Virus record (IMG/VR): IMGVR_UViG_3300006751_000110
Span: 1-26,186 of that record
Length of the DNA stretch: 26,186 nucleotides
DNA from: a virus
Strand: one strand, 5' to 3'
Part shown: one piece after another, positions 9,319-16,493 of the stretch
How the letters are laid out: each line of letters starts with the position of its first letter
Numbering within the stretch: the stretch's first letter is position 1
Program-made: the position numbers and the translations under genes
The notes under the pieces: model-generated
The model's database searches: none
What the model saw: the letters and a program-made list of their open reading frames with translations, nothing else
What the model was told of the DNA's origin: nothing

Positions 9319-10008
9319 TTATTTTTTTAGATAATATGCATTAAATTTATCCATAAGATTCATAATCTTATCCATCAAACTACCTGCAAGAGGATTATCT
9401 GCACCAGAAGAAGTTGTAACAGGTGCAGATCTACAGTGCAAATCAACAGCACTACCACCAAATACTGAAACATCCATTTCTGTTCTTATGTCTACACCAC
9501 TTCCTTCCAATTCTAATTTTTCCCCAGATTCTATTACCGTCTGACCAGTACTCATAAGTTTAATTTGACCCTTATCTGTACTATTCTTTGCTTCGAGAGT
9601 AATGTTACGACCCCTTAAAGTAATATCACCATCACCGTTTGCTTCAATCACAATATTACCACCATCAGTATGTATTTTAAAAGCAAGACTTCCATCTGTT
9701 ACATCTTCACTTTCTCCCGTATAAAATTCCATTGATTTATTTGATCGCATCTTCATATTTCCTTGCTTATAAAAATGCAAACCTTGAATAGTATCTGTAG
9801 TCATACAATACTCTGCGACTCCATGAGCAGTAGTATCACCACCAGAAGTTATCTCAAATCCAGGATATCCTCTACGATAATAATCAGCAAAGACTTCCTT
9901 GGCAGCATCTGCTACTATTTTTTTTACTTCATCCTCACTCAACCCATTTAGAAAAGTTTCTTCTCCTTCTTGGATTTTATCAGTACTAATACCTGCAGAA
10001 CTTGTCAT
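9319..10008 (-). CDS. Beta-helical baseplate needle protein resembling the C-terminal part of gp5 (229 aa)
   Basis: Residues 1-50 are helical and charged. About residues 70-200 are a run of short alternating strands with Gly/Asn/Asp turns (for example GDITLRGRNITLEAKN and GEKLELEGSGVDIRTEMDV). This is the pattern of the triple-stranded beta-helix of T4 gp5C and of VgrG needles. The C-terminus (SLMDKIMNLMDKFNAYYLKK) is helical. A very strong ribosome site (AGGAGGT) precedes the ATG, 10 bases after the end of the gp5-like gene. In T4 the OB domain and needle are one polypeptide, but here they appear to be separate genes. Function follows from fold pattern and synteny. Confidence 0.8.
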   Translation of the reverse strand: MTSSAGISTDKIQEGEETFLNGLSEDEVKKIVADAAKEVFADYYRRGYPGFEITSGGDTTAHGVAEYCMTTDTIQGLHFYKQGNMKMRSNKSMEFYTGESEDVTDGSLAFKIHTDGGNIVIEANGDGDITLRGRNITLEAKNSTDKGQIKLMSTGQTVIESGEKLELEGSGVDIRTEMDVSVFGGSAVDLHCRSAPVTTSSGADNPLAGSLMDKIMNLMDKFNAYYLKK

Positions 10009-10018
10009 AATTTACCTC

Positions 10019-12229
10019 CTATGGACAATCAATTACACTGGTGATACCAATCAATGGTTTCTTCCTTCTAGCCTCTGCACCATCATCAGTAATAGAAAGA
10101 TCTTTATATGCCATCACTGGAACAAATTCTGCTCCATATCCAGTATCAGTATTTATTTTGATACCTGGAGCAGTTCCGAACTGATCTGGAACAAATGGAA
10201 CTCTGACATCAACAATAGATCCACCTGGAGTTATAGTAATTGGGAAATTGCTATTACCAATACCAATTGTATCGCCACCAGTATAACCTATACCTGGTCT
10301 AACAACATAGATATTTGTCACAATTCCAACAACACTCGTAGTAAGACCAACAGTATTACTACAGTATCCATAACCACGATCCAAAAGAACAACCTGACTA
10401 ATGGCACCATTGTCATCTACAATTGCTCTTGCATTTACACCACTACCATGACCAGTATTATCAATTATTGCAATGGAAACGTTATCAGTATATCCACTAC
10501 CTCCATTCAGAACTTCAATAGAGAATATTCTACTATCATTTCCAACAATAATTTTTAACTCTGCACCAGTTCCCTCTCCAGTAACTTCCACTTTAGGTGG
10601 AATGCATTTGGGATAAACATATCCAGGATATGCAGGAGAGATATCATCTTGATCAGTAGGATTATCATTTCTCTTGTTACATGCATCAAAGATGGAATTC
10701 TTTCCACCAAATAATGTAATAGTAGCAACAGCAGATTCAATTGAACCAAGACCTTTATCTAGTTTACCAGAAGAATCTCCTCCAGTCAAGGTATCGACAC
10801 TAGAAAGAAGATCCTTAACAGGAGTTCCATTATATTCTTTATTCAATACAGTTTCAGCATCAGTACCACCAATACCAGAGATTGCATCACCAAGTTCCTT
10901 TCCAATATTAGTGAGACTGGAACTTATACCAGTAAAGACATTCATATTCTCGACTTGTTTCTGCCAATTATCTGGTGGTTTCGGAATTGCTCCATTAACA
11001 GAAGATATCCATTGAGATGGTTTTGTACATTTAAACTCATCACATCCAATGAAACTATAAATTGATTGTGCTAAACTACCAGCATTTCTAAGAAGACCTG
11101 TGACTTTAGCCAATCCACCAGTTAACCATTGAACTCCCTTTAAAATTGGATCCAACAAACCCTCAATTTTATCAAAAACTTTTGCAAGAAGACCTGAAAC
11201 GAATTGTTCTGCAGCACAAACTGGGCCATTAACTAATCTTCCAAGTAAATTTTGGAACATATTAGAAATGAAGGTTCCAATATTATCAATTACCTTTTTA
11301 AAGACACAATACAGAAGACCCAAAATACCTTTCAATCCCTTCTGCATTAATGCATCTTGGAGGAATGATGTTACTCCTGCAGGAGATGCTTTAAATAATC
11401 CCAAAAATTTACCAAAAAGCCAAGTCAATTTACCAACAACTTTTTTCTTAACTTGATTTATAATATCTTTTAAAATAGCACCGACTTGCTTTTTAATCTT
11501 TTCAAGTTGATACTTCATATTAACAACTTCATTAGTAATTGGATTCACCCAATCACCAGCATTTTGCTCAAGAATTTGTGTATATGCAATGAAATTCTGA
11601 AGTGCTAAAGTTATTCTACCAACTGAATTCTTTCTACATGGATCATCCAGTGCAGTATATTTTGTCGTCTTCGACTCGAATGCTCTTGCTGCATCACTTC
11701 CACCCACTTTCTTATCCTTACTAACCATGTTAGTTCCAGATTGATTGTCTGGAGTATACTTTCCATCAATCTTGGTTGCTTTAACTTTATTACCTGGATG
11801 ACCTGTCCATACTTCAAAATTATTACTATCATTTGCTATAAGATCATCTTCTTTAATACTTGTAGTCACTGCAGCAGGACGATCAAGCAATCCCATAATC
11901 ACTGGTTGTTGTGCTTCTTCCCCATCCATGAAAAAACCAACTGCGGTTTCTCCACCGACCAATGCATGAGTCTCACCTCTTCCTCCAGTTCCTCCACCAA
12001 CAATTGGGTCATTCATAATATGAGCCCAAGGGAGGTCAGATTCAGTCAATGAGTTATCCCAAGGATGATATCCAATAATTCTAACCTTAACTCTTTGACT
12101 TCCATCTCCATTCTGAGCCATTGCTAAAGATTGGTCTTTCCAAACATCAGGATGGGCTACTCGGCCAATCCACCAAGTAAACCCATCTCTTCCGAGTTGA
12201 TTAGATTTAAATAATGATTCGTCTATCAT
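10019..12229 (-). CDS. gp5: gp5-like baseplate hub/spike protein without a lysozyme domain (736 aa)
   Basis: Residues 16-125 match the N-terminal OB-fold of T4 gp5: FTWWIGRVAHP, then RVKVRIIGYHPWDNS, LPWAHIMND, and a GDRV-like region ending PVIMGLLDRP. T4 gp5 next carries a lysozyme, but here no catalytic region is visible. Instead residues 226-395 form a long amphipathic, hydrophobic, Lys/Gly-rich helical stretch. Residues 550-680 carry beta repeats with GGSGYT, DRGYGY and PGIGYT. The start overlaps the stop of the histidine-rich gene (ATGA), and the next gene encodes a gp5C-like needle. Role: central hub/spike of the baseplate. The gp5 assignment rests on the OB domain and neighbours. Confidence 0.85.
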   Translation of the reverse strand: MIDESLFKSNQLGRDGFTWWIGRVAHPDVWKDQSLAMAQNGDGSQRVKVRIIGYHPWDNSLTESDLPWAHIMNDPIVGGGTGGRGETHALVGGETAVGFFMDGEEAQQPVIMGLLDRPAAVTTSIKEDDLIANDSNNFEVWTGHPGNKVKATKIDGKYTPDNQSGTNMVSKDKKVGGSDAARAFESKTTKYTALDDPCRKNSVGRITLALQNFIAYTQILEQNAGDWVNPITNEVVNMKYQLEKIKKQVGAILKDIINQVKKKVVGKLTWLFGKFLGLFKASPAGVTSFLQDALMQKGLKGILGLLYCVFKKVIDNIGTFISNMFQNLLGRLVNGPVCAAEQFVSGLLAKVFDKIEGLLDPILKGVQWLTGGLAKVTGLLRNAGSLAQSIYSFIGCDEFKCTKPSQWISSVNGAIPKPPDNWQKQVENMNVFTGISSSLTNIGKELGDAISGIGGTDAETVLNKEYNGTPVKDLLSSVDTLTGGDSSGKLDKGLGSIESAVATITLFGGKNSIFDACNKRNDNPTDQDDISPAYPGYVYPKCIPPKVEVTGEGTGAELKIIVGNDSRIFSIEVLNGGSGYTDNVSIAIIDNTGHGSGVNARAIVDDNGAISQVVLLDRGYGYCSNTVGLTTSVVGIVTNIYVVRPGIGYTGGDTIGIGNSNFPITITPGGSIVDVRVPFVPDQFGTAPGIKINTDTGYGAEFVPVMAYKDLSITDDGAEARRKKPLIGITSVIDCP

Positions 12230-12492
12230 TCGTCGTATACTCTACACTCAAATGCATCTGGATGATTATCACAATAAACCTCTAAGTGCTTATCTTGATG
12301 TCTTGTATGATAGTCATTAATAGCACCATCATTCTTATCTACCACATCATCCTTATGGTATCCTTCATAATTTGCATGAACATCTTTCAGATCTGATTCA
12401 CTGTACTCTAACATTCCATGATTAACATGTTCCTTATGATCCTTTGGATCTAAGTAAACTTCGTGTTCTAAATCGTGTTTGATTTCTGACAT
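12226..12492 (-). CDS. Histidine- and aspartate-rich small protein (88 aa)
   Basis: Eleven of 88 residues are His (6, 10, 19, 22, 25, 39, 46, 62, 65, 69, 77), many followed or preceded by Asp or Glu. Two Cys close the C-terminal motif YCDNHPDAFECRVYDE (C74, C83). The protein is very hydrophilic and has no membrane segment. It has a good ribosome site (AGGAG) and sits between the hub gene and the gp5-like gene, overlapping the latter by four bases, so it is probably made with the baseplate hub. The C-x-x-HPDA-x-EC ending recurs, as I recall, in small cyanophage proteins. Metal binding is plausible from composition but not shown. Function unknown. Confidence 0.8.
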   Translation of the reverse strand: MSEIKHDLEHEVYLDPKDHKEHVNHGMLEYSESDLKDVHANYEGYHKDDVVDKNDGAINDYHTRHQDKHLEVYCDNHPDAFECRVYDE

Positions 12493-12500
12493 AATTTCTC

Positions 12501-13844
12501 CTAACTTTTTTCTGGTGAAGAGAATCCATAAGAATCTCTAATTAACTTAAGTGAGGTAGTGCTCTGACTGATAGCAAAGTGATGACGTAACTCTTTAATG
12601 AGATACTTGCCACTTGCTTCATGATCTACTTCAGTTGATTGCCCTTGCTTTAAAGAAGGGAAATCACATGCAATAATATCACCAACCTTAAGGTTTATAT
12701 TACACGGTACAAGAATATTTAGTGCCTGTGTAAACAATAAGTTATATCTAGAAAATGATTTTGCCATATCTGCTTCATCTCTTCCAGAAGTTTTAGTCAC
12801 ATCTAAACTTGTAACACCATGATCAGAAGTCCTTACTACTTGTCTAGACATATTATCAATTGGAACTGATAAATCATTTCCACCCAACTTAGTTGAAAGT
12901 TCATTCTTCAAATCATAATCATACACTGATACTCTCTGACTTCTTGTATTATAAAAAACCGTTCGATTAGAATACATTCCAACTGCCAATGCCTTTCTAA
13001 GATCAATATTCTTATCTAGTTTCCATTTAAGAATCCTACGATTATTCTCCAATTTATTATGTTCTACAGAACCTAATGATGTCCAGAAGTATGTGGTTAC
13101 TTTTTTCTTTTTCTTTTTCTTGGAACCAACATCTTTTGTTGTGGTAGCAACAACCATCTTATCAATACTTCTAAAATTAAAACCATCTTTATTTTCAAAG
13201 AATAAGAATCCTGCAGTTCCTTTTGCCTTTCCATTCTTAGTTCCATCCTTACCAGATGTTCCTTTGACTCCACTCGCAGATAAAGACTTTGGTGATAACC
13301 AATGAAGTATATGAAATGGTTTCTTACTGTTACCATAGAATCCAAATCTATTACTAGTCTTCTCAACTTCAGAGATATTATCGTCAGAAATTTTCAATTG
13401 ATCCTTTAGAATACTTTTAACATGAGTATCAATTGTATTGTCCTCAGAATATTTCTTATAACATCTTACAGTTTCGTTTGCAATGAATGCTCTTGAAACT
13501 AAATTCAAAGTAAAAGTTTCTGATTGTCCTTGTGCAGCTAAATTACTTACCTTATAAACATATAATGAATTATCATCATCCCCCTCACCATCTTCCTTTC
13601 CAAAAGTGAATGTTCCTGATGCTGTTTCATAACTCATTGCGACTCTCTCGCCACCACGTATCGGCAACTCACTGACGAGATTTATATTCGTCATGACCTG
13701 TAGAGTCATACTTACAGTTGGTTCTAAGATATCTTCAAAGTAATCTGTAGATTGAACAGCATTAGTCAAGTCAATTCTCTTTGATCCATCTACGGATTCG
13801 AGCATCAGATAATGATATTTTAGTGCCGATAGTGCTTCTGCCAT
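12501..13844 (-). CDS. gp27-like/gpD-like baseplate hub protein (447 aa)
   Basis: The N-terminal half (residues 1-150) is beta-rich and contains NINLVSELPIRGGERVAMSY and then VYKVSNLAAQGQSETFTLNL, as in hub proteins of the gp27/gpD family with tube-like beta-barrels. KKPFHILHWLSPKSLS (about residues 173-188) is the typical link between the barrels. A poly-Lys stretch lies near residues 243-249. The C-terminus has VGDIIACDFPSLKQGQ and GKYLIKELRHHF, the usual ending of hub proteins, where the last domain carries IxVxVGDxI-like strands. It precedes the gp5-like gene, the order seen in many contractile tail systems (hub, then OB-fold spike). gp27 itself is not recognised by sequence; the call rests on motifs and position. 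Confidence 0.75.
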   Translation of the reverse strand: MAEALSALKYHYLMLESVDGSKRIDLTNAVQSTDYFEDILEPTVSMTLQVMTNINLVSELPIRGGERVAMSYETASGTFTFGKEDGEGDDDNSLYVYKVSNLAAQGQSETFTLNLVSRAFIANETVRCYKKYSEDNTIDTHVKSILKDQLKISDDNISEVEKTSNRFGFYGNSKKPFHILHWLSPKSLSASGVKGTSGKDGTKNGKAKGTAGFLFFENKDGFNFRSIDKMVVATTTKDVGSKKKKKKKVTTYFWTSLGSVEHNKLENNRRILKWKLDKNIDLRKALAVGMYSNRTVFYNTRSQRVSVYDYDLKNELSTKLGGNDLSVPIDNMSRQVVRTSDHGVTSLDVTKTSGRDEADMAKSFSRYNLLFTQALNILVPCNINLKVGDIIACDFPSLKQGQSTEVDHEASGKYLIKELRHHFAISQSTTSLKLIRDSYGFSSPEKS

Positions 13845-14974
13845 TAGTGAGAGAGTTTATTAAGTAAGAACAGTTCTGATATATTTACTACATCAGATCC
13901 ACCACCAACTGTATCATTACCTGCTTTCGACTGTGATGGAGGTGGTTGATTGGAAGTTGATGCATTAATTATTGGTTGAACATTTTGTGAATCTATTGGA
14001 TATAATATAACTGGATTTTTAGATGAATTTGTAATGTATTGTTGTTCTAAAGCCTTTGGTGTAATTGCTGCAGACTTCACTAATAGTCCTTCAATCTTGG
14101 CAGTCAAGTGTTGATACGTTCTACGATCCTTAACATCAAGTTGTGATCGAGTATTTATTAACTGATCAATCTCTTTATTGATGAGATCCTTTTGTTTGGA
14201 TGCCTCTGTTTTAAATCGATTCTTAAACTGCTCCTTTTCCAAATTTCTTTGATACTCAAGAGTACCTGGTCCTGCATTCCATTCTTCTTTACTTAAACCA
14301 TGACCTTTAGTAATATCACCGACAATTAATGTCGCAGCAAGAGATGCAGGATTTTTAGTCGCTGCAGAAGTAATCACTTTTGCTGCATTGATTACTGGTT
14401 TTATTTTATTTTTAATTTGTATTCTTCTATATTCAAGTTCACTAACTGTTCTCAATCTAGAAGTTGCATTACGAGGGAGTTTAGGAGTCTTTGGAGTCTT
14501 AGGAAGTTTTGGAGTCTTTGGTCCTGTCAGAGATCGTCGAGCATTTTCTGGAAATCCAGTTAATGATCCACGTATTGCTGTTGATGCTGTTGTTGATGTT
14601 GTTGTTGATGATCCTGGAAGTTTAGGAGTCTTTGTAATCTTCGGAAACTTTGCAGTAGTCGGAAGTGGAAGTTTTTCTGCACCATCAATATCTACATTAG
14701 CAGTTGATGATCCATCTACATCGTTACCACCACCTTTCTTTTTATTTTTAGCAAGAGCAGCAAGAGCAGCAATCAACGCACCCAATGCAAGTATTGGTAA
14801 TAAATTAAATCCACTTTTCTTTTTTACATCACTCTTTGATGGTAACTTAATTCTTTCCAACTCCTTAGTATTCTTAGATACTATCTTTAAGAACTTATTA
14901 AAGTCACTCTCTTTTCTGAACTTTATTTTCCTAAGAGCAACAGTATTCTTAGTGGGTTTTATCTTTAACTTCAT
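13844..14974 (-). CDS. Putative tail protein with one hydrophobic segment and Pro/Lys repeats (376 aa)
   Basis: Residues 1-52 are strongly basic. Residues 56-76 (GFNLLPILALGALIAALAAL) form one hydrophobic helix, flanked by a KNKKKGGG stretch. Residues 113-168 are Thr/Pro/Lys-rich with KTPKLP repeats. Residues 240-300 are charged and coiled-coil-like, and a flexible Pro/Gln/Ser region leads to a short hydrophobic C-terminus (NISELFLLNKL). It overlaps both neighbours by one to four bases (ATGA at its start, TAATG at its end), between another hydrophobic-segment protein and the hub. Role is inferred: a hub-associated or tape-measure-linked protein that may enter the host membrane. No T4 homologue is recognised. 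Confidence 0.78.
   Translation of the reverse strand: MKLKIKPTKNTVALRKIKFRKESDFNKFLKIVSKNTKELERIKLPSKSDVKKKSGFNLLPILALGALIAALAALAKNKKKGGGNDVDGSSTANVDIDGAEKLPLPTTAKFPKITKTPKLPGSSTTTSTTASTAIRGSLTGFPENARRSLTGPKTPKLPKTPKTPKLPRNATSRLRTVSELEYRRIQIKNKIKPVINAAKVITSAATKNPASLAATLIVGDITKGHGLSKEEWNAGPGTLEYQRNLEKEQFKNRFKTEASKQKDLINKEIDQLINTRSQLDVKDRRTYQHLTAKIEGLLVKSAAITPKALEQQYITNSSKNPVILYPIDSQNVQPIINASTSNQPPPSQSKAGNDTVGGGSDVVNISELFLLNKLSH
14471..14520 (-). repeat. KTPKLP coding repeat
   Basis: The sequence encodes KTPKLPKTPKTPKLP (residues 153-167 of the 376-residue protein). On the plus strand it reads as repeated ggagtctt(t/a)gga units. A further KTPKLP copy lies at 14615-14632. It is a short, imperfect, in-frame repeat giving an extended Pro/Lys linker. 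Confidence 0.6.
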
Positions 14975-16314
14975 ACTGTTATATTACATTCTGCTGCTGT
15001 TTTAAAGCACCCATACATATCAGTGTTTCTAGAATCGAACCAAGCAATATCAGAACTAGTAGTGGTATTTCCATTAGTATTCACTAATTTTTGTCCATTA
15101 CCAGTTCGATTACCACCACCTGTATTAAAGGGAATTATCGTAGCACCATTCTCATTGTTATTTTTATTAACTGAAGATACTTCATTAACTTTATTTTTAT
15201 TTTCTACTTTATTTTTATTTTCTACTTTATTTTTATTTTCTACTTTATTTTTATTTTGATATTTTGCGTCTACCTGATTAACCATATTTGCTGCAGCCTT
15301 ACTAAATTTTACACTCCAAGCTGCTACTTTAAACTGATCTTCCCTTCCCAACCATGAAGCCCTTATCTGTGCCATGTTATCGGGTACCAATTGACCATCT
15401 TTAACTCTATATGGTACTTTATTACGAAGATTTTCTGGCAATTCTTTTATCATCTTATTGAACAATGCCACCTTATTAGCATTTATTTCTTCATTCTTAT
15501 TAGATTGATTATCTTTTAAATTGGAAAGCTTAGAATCAAAATTTTCTAGGTCGGAAGTTGTTTGTCCTGTATCACTAGATGCAACAAAACCCTGTTCTTC
15601 TAATTTTTTTATTCTTTTATCTATACTATTTGTCTTTTCACCACTCTCATTCATTTGATTTCTTTTTAATTTTAATAAAGCAAGTGTTCTTTCCTCACCA
15701 ATTTCATTGATAGATGCACCAACTCTTGAATTCATATCGGTTATATCTGTATCACGAGTAAAATACTTTACAAGAGGAACATTTTCAGCAATAAGATCCT
15801 TTAGAATAAATTTAACTATCGGTGTTATAGCTTCTCTAAATTCTTTTTTTGCCAATAACCATACTAATCCTCCAGTAGCAAAACCTAACACCCAAGGATT
15901 TGTAAGTATACTAGTAAGTCCACCAATCAATCCAATCAAACCACCACCAATACCCAATAAACCACCAAGTCCACCAAACAATCCACCAAACAATCCACCT
16001 TTTTTACCTCCACCACCAAAACCTTTTGCCGTCTGAGCAATTGATTTTTTCAATGCCATAGCAATCTCAAAGGTTGAAGCAAGAGATTTCTTAATTGCTG
16101 TCAGATTTTTTTGTAGTATCTTTACTGTCTTCTTAGAACCAAAGAAATTTGTATATGCTGCTCCAAATTTCTGAGACTTATTATCACTTCTGGGTTCTGA
16201 TATGTTCTGCGTTTTAGTCTGTAATGATCTAATATTATTCTTCGCAGCACTAATTAAACCTCCTCCTGCAGGTCTAATTACTCTTGTTGGTTTAAAAAAT
16301 GGAGAAATTGCCAT
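14971..16314 (-). CDS. Candidate tape-measure or hub-associated protein with Gly-rich hydrophobic segment (447 aa)
   Basis: Residues 1-97 are basic and helical. Residues 98-155 are a Gly-rich, highly hydrophobic stretch (FGGLGGLLGIGGGLIGLIGG, then WVLGFATGGLVWLLA). Residues 195-290 are charged and coiled-coil-like. Residues 353-376 carry an ENKNKV tandem repeat. The tail end is Asn/Thr-rich and closes with two Cys. It starts directly after the frameshift-linked gp26/58-residue pair, the place where tape-measure genes stand in many tailed phages. At 447 residues it is shorter than T4 gp29 (about 590). Tape-measure function is therefore a hypothesis from position, helix content and hydrophobic segment. 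An ordinary tail structural protein is the alternative. Confidence 0.75.
   Translation of the reverse strand: MAISPFFKPTRVIRPAGGGLISAAKNNIRSLQTKTQNISEPRSDNKSQKFGAAYTNFFGSKKTVKILQKNLTAIKKSLASTFEIAMALKKSIAQTAKGFGGGGKKGGLFGGLFGGLGGLLGIGGGLIGLIGGLTSILTNPWVLGFATGGLVWLLAKKEFREAITPIVKFILKDLIAENVPLVKYFTRDTDITDMNSRVGASINEIGEERTLALLKLKRNQMNESGEKTNSIDKRIKKLEEQGFVASSDTGQTTSDLENFDSKLSNLKDNQSNKNEEINANKVALFNKMIKELPENLRNKVPYRVKDGQLVPDNMAQIRASWLGREDQFKVAAWSVKFSKAAANMVNQVDAKYQNKNKVENKNKVENKNKVENKNKVNEVSSVNKNNNENGATIIPFNTGGGNRTGNGQKLVNTNGNTTTSSDIAWFDSRNTDMYGCFKTAAECNITV
15188..15257 (-). repeat. 18-base tandem repeat, about four copies
   Basis: On the plus strand the unit actttatttttattttct is repeated head to tail: three full copies (15188-15241), then a fourth that diverges at its last two bases. 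It encodes the hexapeptide repeat ENKNKV in the 447-residue protein. Because the unit is a multiple of three, copy-number change keeps the frame. Confidence 0.9.
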
Positions 16315-16491
16315 CTACCTATTTGCCTGTTGTGCTTTTAAATTTTCCTCTTCAATGTATTGATTTAAAAGACCGAGATATACTTCTCGCTCCCACGGCA
16401 TCATGTTTTCAATCTCAGTTAGTGAGTATTTATGGTGTTGCATCAACGAAAAGTTAAGTTTATAATATGACTCAAGATCAATATGAGCCAT
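16315..16491 (-). CDS. 58-residue tail-assembly chaperone-type protein, probably made as a -1 frameshift extension of gp26
   Basis: A short frame starts at ATG 16491-16489, two bases after the gp26 stop, and ends at TAG 16317-16315, touching the next start. The product begins MAHIDLESYYKLNFSLMQHH and includes YSLTEIENMMPWEREVYLGL and an acidic helix. The motif Y-S-L-x-E-I-E-x-M-x-PWERE-x-Y is the ending of tail-assembly chaperones (the T part of G/GT proteins) in many phages, where W and E lie in a conserved helix. The frame is open upstream through the gp26 slippery site. It may be made as a free protein, as a fusion, or both. A distant tie to T4 gp51 is possible but not visible. Confidence 0.8.
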   Translation of the reverse strand: MAHIDLESYYKLNFSLMQHHKYSLTEIENMMPWEREVYLGLLNQYIEEENLKAQQANR

Positions 16492-16493
16492 AA

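Noticed and set aside
9899-10558. 219-residue plus-strand open frame
   Set aside because: It lies over the ends of the needle and gp5-like genes. Its product is Ser/Thr/Asn/Ile-rich without recognisable motifs, as expected for an antisense shadow of a beta-repeat gene.
11268-11456. Lysozyme domain hidden in the middle of the gp5-like protein
   Set aside because: The region is low-complexity and amphipathic, with no Glu-x8-Asp-x5-Thr arrangement of T4-type lysozymes that I can see in the sense frame.
14388-15005. 205-residue plus-strand open frame with hydrophobic stretches
   Set aside because: It is entirely opposite to the 376-residue protein. Its hydrophobicity comes from the reverse complement of Lys/Pro and Ala codons, and there is no ribosome site or operon partner.
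15188-15257. CRISPR-like array or origin-type iterons
   Set aside because: The 18-base units are directly adjacent with no spacers and lie in frame within a coding sequence, so they are a coding tandem repeat.
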